In this document: one piece after another, positions 23,355 through 30,994 of the stretch
Layout of the letters: every line of letters begins with the position of its first letter
How positions within the stretch are numbered: the first letter of the stretch is position 1
Source of the DNA: an uncultured Alphaproteobacteria bacterium
GTDB taxonomy: Bacteria; Pseudomonadota; Alphaproteobacteria; Caulobacterales; Caulobacteraceae
DNA: 34,711 nt
NCBI GenBank assembly: GCA_937920085.1
Contig: CALETE010000045.1
Span: 1 to 34,711, forward strand
Direction: 5' to 3'
The notes under the pieces: model-generated
What the model was told of the DNA's origin: nothing
The model's database searches: none
Seen by the model: only the letters and a program-made list of their open reading frames with translations
Made by a program: the position numbers and the translations under genes

Positions 23355-24497
23355 TCAAGGTTGCGGTGCCGATGATGATGTCGAATCCGCCTCGTCCTTT
23401 TCGAGTTTCGCCAGGGCAGCGTTAATCTGCTGAACTTCTTCCTTTGTGGGCTGCCGCCGGCTGGGGGTCAGTGCGCCTTGAACATTGAGCGGCGTCGCCA
23501 AGCCAGGCATGGGCTCTGCGATCTGATAGGTTCGGGTATCCCCGGCCACGCCTAGGGTGACCTCACGACGGCTCGGCATGCCTTTTGCGATCTCTGATGG
23601 GTTTGCAAACATCCCCTGGGTTCGCGCATCAAGACTGCTGAGAATGGCGGGTGAGACAAAGGCTTCTACCCCTTCATAGCGGCCATTAAACGCCGATGGT
23701 TCTCCCCCAGGGCCTGTCCATCGATAGAAGATATGTTGGCCCAACTTAACCATCTTGACCAAGGTCGGTGCCCAATAAGGGACGACATATGAGGCATGGT
23801 AATGGGTCGCCGTTCCAACTTCCTTGACCACATGTCCACCCAGTGCCTGTCGCGCCACGGCCTCAGCCTCATGCCAAACCTGCAGATTGATGGGGCGATT
23901 GAGCGACCCATCGCAGGTGAAGGTGAACTGGCAACCCGTCGTTCGCGCCGCCCCCTGATAGACCACACCGCAAATGGACTTGGGATAGGCTGGATGGCGC
24001 AGGCGATTGAGAACCACCTGAGCAATCGCCTCCTGTCCTACTTTTGGCTCCATCCCGGCTTCGTAATAGACCGCCTCGGTGAGGCAGGTCATGGCGCGGG
24101 CTGAATCATCCACTGACGCCGCCAGGACAAAAGGACCAAGGGGACGGATCGGCAAGGTGGAGAAGGGTCTCAGTGCGTTGATGCCCTCGGCAATATCGGG
24201 TGTGGGATCTAGCATGAAGTCCAGAGCTGGTGGCTGCGATAGATCAAGTACGGCCCAACCGGTCGGCCGCCCCCAGAGATCAAGGCGTCGGCCGGGCATA
24301 TGGCGCGCCGCGAGATCGCGCGCACTCTCCGACATCACTGTGGTGACCTTATCCAACCGCGCCCCGAGGAAGGCCTGATGCGGGACCAGGTGTAATCTTG
24401 CCCGTCCATCCCCCGCCTGATGCACCGTCGCGGGCGCACAGCCGACCACCGCCAGAACAAGGCCAAGGAGGGTCAGTAAGTGTCGGGACGCAAACAG
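23355..24497 (-). CDS. SleB-type cell-wall hydrolase, probable lipoprotein (CTG start)
   Basis: The protein contains a Hydrolase_2 (SleB) domain, a muramidase-like fold acting on peptidoglycan. Key segments are CLTEAVYYEAGMEPKVGQEAIAQVVLNRL, with the catalytic Glu in YYEA, then TTGCQFTF and GTATHYHASYVVPYW. An ATG- or GTG-based start at 24449 (giving 364 residues) cuts through a lipoprotein signal. The frame remains open upstream to a CTG at 24497, which gives MFASRHLLTLLGLVLAVVGC, a textbook lipobox, with GAGGAA about 11 bases before. An in-frame TAA at 24501-24503 excludes longer starts. The C-terminus is Ser-rich. A close paralog lies at 28227, on the other side of nadABC. Confidence 0.85.
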   Translation of the reverse strand: MFASRHLLTLLGLVLAVVGCAPATVHQAGDGRARLHLVPHQAFLGARLDKVTTVMSESARDLAARHMPGRRLDLWGRPTGWAVLDLSQPPALDFMLDPTPDIAEGINALRPFSTLPIRPLGPFVLAASVDDSARAMTCLTEAVYYEAGMEPKVGQEAIAQVVLNRLRHPAYPKSICGVVYQGAARTTGCQFTFTCDGSLNRPINLQVWHEAEAVARQALGGHVVKEVGTATHYHASYVVPYWAPTLVKMVKLGQHIFYRWTGPGGEPSAFNGRYEGVEAFVSPAILSSLDARTQGMFANPSEIAKGMPSRREVTLGVAGDTRTYQIAEPMPGLATPLNVQGALTPSRRQPTKEEVQQINAALAKLEKDEADSTSSSAPQP

Positions 24498-24622
24498 GGT
24501 TTAGATTTCCTCAGGGGCGGACGCAGGGCTTTATCATATCTCAGCCATGCTCTGACCAAGGCAGCTGTCAAAAAAACGTCTTGGCACCCGCAAGTCAGAG
24601 GTCTATATCTCGTCACAACAGT

Positions 24623-24642
24623 TTTGCTCATTTCGAGCATAT
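24623..24642. promoter_or_regulatory. inverted-repeat operator 1 upstream of nadA
   Basis: TTTGCTCATTTCGAGCATAT contains TGCTC and GAGCA as an inverted repeat with a five-base spacer. An almost identical site lies 70 bases downstream. Paired sites before nadABC suggest a NAD-responsive repressor such as NadQ; the regulator gene is not in the window. Confidence 0.7.
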
Positions 24643-24647
24643 CTGTG

Positions 24648-24681
24648 GCGCCGAAGGGGCAATAGTCCCAGGCGCTTTTTT
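24648..24681 (+). terminator. terminator-like hairpin in the nadA leader
   Basis: GCGCC at 24648-24652 pairs with GGCGC at 24671-24675, with a possible inner GGG/CCC pairing, and TTTTTT follows. It lies between the two operators. It may attenuate nadABC, or terminate transcripts coming from upstream. Confidence 0.45.
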
Positions 24682-24692
24682 GAGGCGGGTGA

Positions 24693-24712
24693 TTTGCTCA
24701 TTGTGAGCATAT
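24693..24712. promoter_or_regulatory. inverted-repeat operator 2 at the nadA ribosome binding site
   Basis: TTTGCTCATTGTGAGCATAT differs from operator 1 only in the central spacer (17 of 20 bases identical). It ends next to the GGAGG ribosome binding site of nadA at 24713-24717, so a bound repressor would block the start region. Confidence 0.72.
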
Positions 24713-24725
24713 GGAGGATCCCGTG

Positions 24726-25796
24726 ATGCAACTGACGTTTACGCCCGAGGTTGAAGCCTCAACCCACGCGGCCTGGGAAAAAGTCAAAGCCCACATCACG
24801 CCCATGGAATGGCGGGTGCAGGCCCCCTTGATCGACGCCATTAACCGCCTGAAGCGTGAGAAGAACGCGGTCATCCTTGCCCATAACTATATGACCCCGG
24901 AGATCTTCCACGGGGTTGGCGATTTTGTCGGAGACAGCCTCGCGCTTGCCAAGGAGGCGGCCCGTTCCAACGCCAAGGTGATCGTTCAGGCCGGCGTCCA
25001 CTTCATGGCAGAGACCTCGAAAATTCTCTCGCCTGAAAAGACGGTCTTAATTCCAGACCTCCGCGCGGGCTGCAGCCTCGCCTCGTCCATCACCGGCGCA
25101 GATGTCCGGCTGATCAAGCAGCGTTATCCAGGCTTGCCCGTCGTTACCTATGTGAACACGACTGCGGATGTGAAGGCAGAGACTGATGTCTGCTGCACCA
25201 GCGCCAACGCCGTTCAGGTGGTGGAGCATGTCGCCAAGGAATGGGGCGTCGATCGCGTGATCCTCATCCCTGATGAGTTCCTGGCCCGCAATGTCGCCCG
25301 GCAGACTTCGATTAAAATCATCGCCTGGAAGGGCCGGTGCGAGGTCCATGAGCGGTTCAACGCCGACGATATTCGCGAGCTCAAAGCTGCCTATCCAGGC
25401 GCTGAGATCCTGGCCCATCCCGAATGTCCCGCTGAGGTGATCGAGGTATCCGACTTCACCGGCTCGACAGCGGCGATGAGCGACTATGTCCTGACCCGTA
25501 AGCCCAAGCAGGTGGTGCTCATCACCGAGTGCTCCATGGCCGACAACGTCGCCGCCGACGCCCTCGACACCCAGTTCATTCGGCCCTGCAACCTTTGCCC
25601 GCACATGAAGCGGATCAGCCTGGAAAACATCTATCAGGCCCTGTTGCATGATCAGTATGAGGTCACCGTCGATCCCGCCATCGCCGAGCGTGCGCGGCTG
25701 GCTGTGCAGAGGATGGTGGACCTGCCGCCTCCTGTCATTCCCGCCCGCTATGACCTGGTCAAGGCCCGCCACCATGTGGATGTCGAGCTGATCTAA
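24726..25796 (+). CDS. nadA: quinolinate synthase
   Basis: NadA condenses iminoaspartate with dihydroxyacetone phosphate to give quinolinate, using a 4Fe-4S cluster. The 356 residues contain the three cluster Cys in RAGCSLASS, ITECSMADN and CNLCPHMK. KNAVILAHNYMTPEI and the HPECPAEVIE segment are also typical. The ATG at 24726 (MQLTFTPEVE) is chosen because GGAGG lies eight bases before it. An ATG at 24711 would overlap that site and operator 2. nadB begins within the stop codon (TAATG), showing tight coupling. Confidence 0.96.
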   Translation: MQLTFTPEVEASTHAAWEKVKAHITPMEWRVQAPLIDAINRLKREKNAVILAHNYMTPEIFHGVGDFVGDSLALAKEAARSNAKVIVQAGVHFMAETSKILSPEKTVLIPDLRAGCSLASSITGADVRLIKQRYPGLPVVTYVNTTADVKAETDVCCTSANAVQVVEHVAKEWGVDRVILIPDEFLARNVARQTSIKIIAWKGRCEVHERFNADDIRELKAAYPGAEILAHPECPAEVIEVSDFTGSTAAMSDYVLTRKPKQVVLITECSMADNVAADALDTQFIRPCNLCPHMKRISLENIYQALLHDQYEVTVDPAIAERARLAVQRMVDLPPPVIPARYDLVKARHHVDVELI

Positions 25797-27310
25797 TGGC
25801 CGAGCGGCGACACTTCGATGGCGTCATCATTGTCGGCGCGGGGCTAGCGGGGCTCTCCGCCGCCTTGGCGGCCGCTCCTAAGAAGGCTCTTGTCCTGACC
25901 GGCGCGCCCCTTGCCTATGGCTGCTCTTCAGCCTGGGCGCAGGGCGGCATGGCGGCGGCTCTGGGCGCCGATGATCATCCTGCGCTTCACGCCGAAGATA
26001 CAGTTCAGGCCGGAGCGGGCCTGGTTGACCCCATCATGGCGACCTTGCTGGCGGAGGAAGGGCCGGACGCAGTCCGCCGTCTGGCCGACCTGGGGGCTCC
26101 CTTCGATCGGACGGATGAAGGTGAGTTCGCACAAAGCCTTGAAGCGGCCCACAGCAGGCCAAGGGTTGCCCGCGTGAAGGGCGATCAGGCTGGACGGGGC
26201 ATCATGGACGCCGTGGTCAAGGCCGTGCTGTCCTCTGGTCATGTTGAAGTTCGCAATGGCGCGGTCCTGTGCGGCCTGCTGCAAGAGCTATCTGGAGCCA
26301 TTTCTGGGGTTGTGGTCCAGATGGACGGCCGCCTCATTGAGATCACAGGTCATGCCGTCATTCTGGCAACGGGTGGCATTGGCGGGCTCTACGGCGTCAC
26401 CACGACGCCAGCTGAACTGCTGGGCGAGGGCATGGCCCTGGCCGCCCTAGCTGGCGCGCAGATTGGTGATCCCGAGTTCGTTCAGTTCCACCCCACCGCC
26501 ATCGACATTGGCCGCGATCCGGCGCCTCTGGCGACAGAAGCCCTGCGCGGCGAAGGGGCAAAGCTCATCAATGGTGCCGGCGACGCGTTTATGGCCGCCT
26601 ATCATCCCGATGCCGAACTTGCCCCTCGGGACGTGGTCGCACGGGCTATTCATGCTGAACGCGCAGCGGGTCGGGGGGCCTTTCTGGACGCCAGGACTGC
26701 AGTTGGCGATCACTTCCCTGAAGCCTTCCCCGCCGTGTTCGCGGCCTGCCTCTCGGGAGGTGTTGATCCGAGGCTTGAGCCCATACCAGTTGTCCCGGCC
26801 TGCCATTATCATATGGGCGGTATCGTCACAGACGCCTGCGGCGCCACAACCCTGCCTGGCCTCTTTGCCGCCGGGGAGTGCGCATCCACTGGGGTTCATG
26901 GTGCCAATCGACTGGCTTCGAACTCATTAGTTGAAGCAGCAGTCTTTGGCGCTCGGGCTGGTATGGCTGCAGCTCAAAAGACCGCTGTTCCCGGTAAGTC
27001 ATTGAAGCGCATCCTTTTGAACCCGCTGCCGGAGACCTCCTTACAAGCCTTGCGGCAGGCTATGAGCCAAGACGCCGGGGTCTTGCGTGATGCTGAGGGT
27101 TTGCTGCGACTCTTAGAACTTATCGACCGGCTCGACGCTCTTCATGGCGTCTGTGGTGCCCTGGTGGCAGCCCGACTTGTGGCCGCTTGCGCCCTGGCGC
27201 GCCGGGAAAGCCGCGGGGGTCACTATCGGAGCGATTATCCAGACCAAATATCCCCTGCCCGGACCCTGATCACGCTAAAGGGCGGTGTTATGGAAAGCCT
27301 AGCCGCATGA
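25796..27310 (+). CDS. nadB: L-aspartate oxidase
   Basis: NadB oxidises L-aspartate to iminoaspartate using FAD, supplying NadA. The 504 residues begin with the FAD motif VGAGLAGLSAAL. They continue with CSSAWAQGGMAAALG, QFHPTAI and the HYHMGGI segment with the catalytic Arg/His region. HGANRLASNSLVEAAVFG closes the FAD-binding domain, and a C-terminal helical domain follows. The gene overlaps nadA by one base and nadC by four. Confidence 0.96.
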   Translation: MAERRHFDGVIIVGAGLAGLSAALAAAPKKALVLTGAPLAYGCSSAWAQGGMAAALGADDHPALHAEDTVQAGAGLVDPIMATLLAEEGPDAVRRLADLGAPFDRTDEGEFAQSLEAAHSRPRVARVKGDQAGRGIMDAVVKAVLSSGHVEVRNGAVLCGLLQELSGAISGVVVQMDGRLIEITGHAVILATGGIGGLYGVTTTPAELLGEGMALAALAGAQIGDPEFVQFHPTAIDIGRDPAPLATEALRGEGAKLINGAGDAFMAAYHPDAELAPRDVVARAIHAERAAGRGAFLDARTAVGDHFPEAFPAVFAACLSGGVDPRLEPIPVVPACHYHMGGIVTDACGATTLPGLFAAGECASTGVHGANRLASNSLVEAAVFGARAGMAAAQKTAVPGKSLKRILLNPLPETSLQALRQAMSQDAGVLRDAEGLLRLLELIDRLDALHGVCGALVAARLVAACALARRESRGGHYRSDYPDQISPARTLITLKGGVMESLAA

Positions 27311-28152
27311 CCGCGCCCCTTCCTGACCTGCTCATTGATCCTGTGGTCCGCGCCGCCCTGGCCGAAGACCTGGGCCGCGCAGGCGACATTACGGCCATGG
27401 CCTGCATTCCGGCCGAGGCTCATTTAGACGCTGTCTTCGCGGTGCGGGGTCGTGGCGTCACTGCTGGTCTTGCCTGCGTGCGCCTCGCTATTCTCGCCAT
27501 GGACCCCGAAGCCCAATTCGAAACCCTGGTCGAAGATGGTAGCCTTCTGGCACCTGGAACTCATCTGGCCAAGGTTAGGGCAAAGGCACGCGCCCTGCTG
27601 TCTGCCGAACGCACAGCGCTCAATCTGCTGGGACGCCTGTCTGGGGTCGCGACCCTGACCCGCGCCTATGTGGATGCCGTGGCCGGAACTGGTGCGCGCA
27701 TTGTCGACACCCGCAAGACCACGCCAGGCCTAAGACATCTGGAAAAGTACGCGGTGCGCTGCGGCGGCGGGGTCAATCACCGCTTCGGCCTGGACGACGC
27801 CATCCTCATTAAGGACAATCATGTGGCGGCCTGTGGCGGGGTTAGCCAGGCCCTGACCCGCGCCCGTGCTTTTGCCGGTCACCTCATTAAGATCGAAGTT
27901 GAGGTCGACAGCCTGGATCAGCTGAAAGAAGCCCTCCCCCATCGCCCTGACGTCATTATGCTGGACAATTTCAGCCTGGATGACCTGCGTCGTGCCGTGG
28001 AAATCGTCGGCGATACGATCACCCTGGAAGCCTCGGGCGGCGTCAATTTGAGCACTGTCCGCGCCATTGCCGAGACCGGCGTTCAGGTCATCAGCGTTGG
28101 TGCCCTCACACACTCCGCGCCGGTTCTGGATATAGGTCTCGACGCCGTTTAG
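27307..28152 (+). CDS. nadC: nicotinate-nucleotide pyrophosphorylase (carboxylating)
   Basis: NadC converts quinolinate and PRPP to nicotinate mononucleotide, completing the de novo part of NAD synthesis. The 281 residues show ALAEDLGRAGDIT, SAERTALNLLGRLSGVAT, DTRKTTPGLRHLEKYAVRCGGGVNHR and IMLDNFSLDDL, all family markers including the quinolinate-binding Arg and Lys residues. The start is the ATG at 27307, which overlaps the nadB stop as ATGA; the longer open frame from 27187 lies inside nadB. Confidence 0.97.
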   Translation: MTAPLPDLLIDPVVRAALAEDLGRAGDITAMACIPAEAHLDAVFAVRGRGVTAGLACVRLAILAMDPEAQFETLVEDGSLLAPGTHLAKVRAKARALLSAERTALNLLGRLSGVATLTRAYVDAVAGTGARIVDTRKTTPGLRHLEKYAVRCGGGVNHRFGLDDAILIKDNHVAACGGVSQALTRARAFAGHLIKIEVEVDSLDQLKEALPHRPDVIMLDNFSLDDLRRAVEIVGDTITLEASGGVNLSTVRAIAETGVQVISVGALTHSAPVLDIGLDAV

Positions 28153-28226
28153 CCTAGCCTACAGCGCTGCGCCGCCTCCCGATGGGGCGTCAAAACCTCA
28201 CCGCGCAAGCCAATAAAAACGAAATC

Positions 28227-29315
28227 TTAGTTCAAAGACCCAACGACTTGGGTGGAACCTTCGTTCCGCACCTTAGACCCCTCAGCGGACATCCCCTTGG
28301 CCTCAGACGGTGCTGACGCCGGCTCAGGGCCTCCCACCACAGGACCGCCCACGCTAGCCTTGGCAGGTCCGTCCACTAACACCATGCTGGCGAGCCGTAG
28401 GTCTGGCGCGTTCACGTCATTGGTCATGGGTTCAGCGTTCATGTTCGGCAGGTCGTCGACATAGCCCCGCACCACATTATAGCTGGGCCGATAGAACAGG
28501 TGAGACCCAACCTGTGCGACCTTCAGCAGGTTTGGACCCCAGTTCGGCGAGACCGTCAGATTGTGATAGTGGGTCGCGTTTCCGACGGCTGCCATGACCA
28601 CGCCAGACAGGGCATTTGCCGCAACTTTCTGCGCCCGACGCCAGGCCACAGGCTCTCTGCCAATCCGTAGCGATCCATCGCAGGCGAAGGAGAACTGGCA
28701 ACCATTGCTGCGGGCAGCACCCTGGAAGACCACGCTGCACACCGTCTTTGGAAAAATCGGGCTGCGAACACGATTGAGCACCACTTGAGCGACAGCGGCC
28801 TGACCAGAGGCAGGCTCCCCCCTGGCTTCATAGTAGACTGCCTGGGTCAGGCAATCGAGTTCGCGAGAGGATTCCAACGCGCCAATAAGACGGAAGGGCG
28901 AGGCGGGTGCCGCGTAGGAGACCTTGAGAATACGGGGCATATCCATGGCACCGCCATTCGGCTCATGCCGCAGGAGGCTGGCCTCAAGAATCGCCATCTT
29001 GCGATCCTGCTCACTGGTGCGCGCCATGTTGCGATTGTCGAAGGGCTTGGCCAGACGTACGACGCCTGGGTCCATAGCCGCCGCCGTCCGCCAAAGAACG
29101 GCTTCTGAGAAGCCTTCAGTCGCGGCGCTCGCGAGCCGCGTGGCTCTTGTGTGGTCTGTTGCGCTGCGCGCCATGCCCCCGGCGAGATAGGCGCAACCCA
29201 GCGCCAGTCCGACCGCAGATCCTAGCAAAACAGCCCGACTGACCGCACGCCTATCGGCGCAGGCTTGGGTGTCGTTTAACAAAGAATAGCGTCCCGTGTG
29301 GCGAGGGCGATACAC
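28227..29315 (-). CDS. SleB-type cell-wall hydrolase
   Basis: This 362-residue protein is a paralog of the hydrolase at 23355. The Hydrolase_2 domain includes CLTQAVYYEARGEPASGQAAVAQVVLNRV (catalytic Glu in YYEA), SNGCQFSFACDGS and GNATHYHNLTVSPNWGPNL. One hydrophobic segment near the N-terminus (about residues 28-48) suggests membrane anchoring or export. The middle part is unconserved, and the C-terminus is Pro/Ser/Gly rich. The GTG at 29315 is the longest start; a TTG at 29282 is an alternative that still keeps the hydrophobic segment. It is convergent with nadC. Confidence 0.88.
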   Translation of the reverse strand: MYRPRHTGRYSLLNDTQACADRRAVSRAVLLGSAVGLALGCAYLAGGMARSATDHTRATRLASAATEGFSEAVLWRTAAAMDPGVVRLAKPFDNRNMARTSEQDRKMAILEASLLRHEPNGGAMDMPRILKVSYAAPASPFRLIGALESSRELDCLTQAVYYEARGEPASGQAAVAQVVLNRVRSPIFPKTVCSVVFQGAARSNGCQFSFACDGSLRIGREPVAWRRAQKVAANALSGVVMAAVGNATHYHNLTVSPNWGPNLLKVAQVGSHLFYRPSYNVVRGYVDDLPNMNAEPMTNDVNAPDLRLASMVLVDGPAKASVGGPVVGGPEPASAPSEAKGMSAEGSKVRNEGSTQVVGSLN

Positions 29316-29619
29316 CCCCAGACATCGTTGTCGCTTGTCGCCCCTGCTCTTGCTGGCGGCGCTTTGCGACGGGCCTTGCCCATACAGGTTGGGGCGTAGG
29401 CTTCGGCGAAGTTGATCTGTGTATGCCTCGAATGGGAGGGATTCGCAACCCCATGCCGCACTGCAACATAACTTTTACACCATTGTGGGTTAACGGTCAC
29501 ACTTTGGTGCCATGAGTTTAGGGTTGTAAGCGCAAGTCTTAGCTCGCCTTTTGCAGGCTGCAAGATTGACAAGATCCACCCTCACAGTGTCCAGAGACAC
29601 TTAGATTCAGAAGGGTTCC
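29316..29619. other. 304-bp divergent intergenic region before the DsbA-like gene
   Basis: It holds a palindrome, TTGCAG-g-CTGCAA, at 29551-29563, followed by a TTGACA at 29566 with no clear -10 partner. I see no gene; a minus-strand open frame here has no family resemblance. Confidence 0.45.
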
Positions 29620-30261
29620 GTGGTGCGCGCATTCATTCTAGGCCTCGCAATCATCGGCGTCTTTGCCCTGCCCGGCCAAGCCGCGACGAAAGCCCCGACG
29701 GCCAAGGCCGTCATTCCAGCCTCTGACCTCATCATAATGGGAAATCCGAAGGCCAAGGTCCGGATGGAGGAATACGCCTCCTTGAGCTGCCCTCACTGTG
29801 CGCAGTTTAACAATGAGATCTTCCCAGCCTTCAAGGCCAAGTACATCGACACGGGCAAGGTCGCCTATGTCCTTCATGAGTTTATCACCCCACCAGAGCA
29901 AGTGGCCGTCGCAGGATTTATGTTGGCGCGCTGCGTTCCCTCCGCAAAATATTATGCCGTGGTGGATGACCTGTTCCGCCGTCAGGCCAAGATCTACGAA
30001 ACCCACGACCTCAAGGGCCCGCTTATGGAGGCCGGAAAGGCAGCGGGCTTGAATGAAGCCGCGGTCGGCACCTGCCTGCAGAACGAGAAAGCCCTCAACG
30101 CCCTCTATGACCGCGTCCAGGCGAATGTCGACGCTGGCATTCAATCGACGCCGACGTTTTTCTTCAACGGGGTCAAGGTCAAGGAGGGCGAAATGACGCT
30201 GCAGGAATTGGATGCCGCCTATAAATCAGCACTGCATCCGAGGGCTAAGCCGGCGAAATAG
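29620..30261 (+). CDS. DsbA-family thiol:disulfide oxidoreductase
   Basis: The 213-residue exported protein has a signal peptide (FILGLAIIGVFALPGQA). The thioredoxin-like domain begins MGNPKAKVRMEEYASLSCPHC, with the active-site Cys57-Pro-His-Cys60. The conserved cis-Pro is in STPTFFFNG near the C-terminus. It resembles the DsbA/BdbD group (thioredoxin_4) common in alphaproteobacteria, which introduces disulfides in the periplasm. The start is GTG at 29620, with a second GTG next to it; AAGGG lies just upstream. Its last 17 bases overlap the end of the convergent eutC. Confidence 0.92.
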   Translation: MVRAFILGLAIIGVFALPGQAATKAPTAKAVIPASDLIIMGNPKAKVRMEEYASLSCPHCAQFNNEIFPAFKAKYIDTGKVAYVLHEFITPPEQVAVAGFMLARCVPSAKYYAVVDDLFRRQAKIYETHDLKGPLMEAGKAAGLNEAAVGTCLQNEKALNALYDRVQANVDAGIQSTPTFFFNGVKVKEGEMTLQELDAAYKSALHPRAKPAK

Positions 30262-30994
30262 TACTCAAACCACTGAGATCCTTCAGGCCAAGGCCAGTCA
30301 AAGACCCGCGCTGCGCTTCGCGCATCAGCCAAAGCAAGGTCTCCGCCGCGGCGGCAGGTTGAAGACCCTCAGTGCGGATATTCGAGACGCAGTTGCGCTC
30401 TGCATTGGTGCGGCCAACCATGGGATTCCAGGTCAGATAGGCACCAAGACTATCTGGCGATGACATTCCCGGCCGTTCTCCGATCAGGACGAGCACCATG
30501 GCCGCCTTTAGCTCTACGCCAATTTCATCCCCCAGGGCGACCCGCGCCTGGGTGGCGATGACCACCGGGGCAAGCCGCGAGCCCTCGTCAAGCAGGGGTT
30601 GCCGCATGTGCCCCAGGACCGGCGCGGCGTGCCGCAAGGCCTGACTGGAAAGTCCGTCTGCCAGGACAATGGCAAGATCAGGCTGGCACTCAGCCTCGCG
30701 CAAGCGAGCAACGGCGTCGGGGGGCAGCCTGGTACCCAGATCAGGTCTTGCAAGATAGGTTTGCCGGTCGTGGGCCAAGCTTGCCACGTGAACCGTGTCA
30801 AATCCGAGGTCGCGAACCTCGCGATCCAAAGCTTGAGCGTCCAAGGGCGTATGGACGGCGTCCCTGGCCCTAGCATGATCAAGGGCGAAGCCGAGCACGT
30901 CCCGGGTCGCCAGACTGGCCCCGGAGCGACCGAGGCCGATCCGCGCCTGGGTAAGGCTACGCCAGGCCTGAAGACGCGCAACCTCATCGGTCAT
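30245..30994 (-). CDS. eutC: ethanolamine ammonia-lyase small subunit
   Basis: EutC and EutB form the adenosylcobalamin-dependent enzyme that splits ethanolamine to acetaldehyde and ammonia. The 249 residues include TQARIGLGRSGASLATRDVLGFALDHARARDAVH near the N-terminus. VIGERPGMSSPDSLGAYLTW is present as VLIGERPGMSSPDSLGAYLTW, and NCVSNIRTEGL lies near the C-terminus. These are standard markers. The start overlaps the eutB stop by four bases. No other eut genes, permease or microcompartment shell genes are in the window. Confidence 0.95.
   Translation of the reverse strand: MTDEVARLQAWRSLTQARIGLGRSGASLATRDVLGFALDHARARDAVHTPLDAQALDREVRDLGFDTVHVASLAHDRQTYLARPDLGTRLPPDAVARLREAECQPDLAIVLADGLSSQALRHAAPVLGHMRQPLLDEGSRLAPVVIATQARVALGDEIGVELKAAMVLVLIGERPGMSSPDSLGAYLTWNPMVGRTNAERNCVSNIRTEGLQPAAAAETLLWLMREAQRGSLTGLGLKDLSGLSTISPA

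Noticed and set aside
29480..29500. CtrA binding site near GTTAAC
   Set aside because: Only one half-site is present; the second TTAA at the required spacing is missing.
29276..29572. A 98-codon minus-strand frame before the DsbA-like gene
   Set aside because: No ribosome binding site or family pattern, and it overlaps the start of the hydrolase gene.
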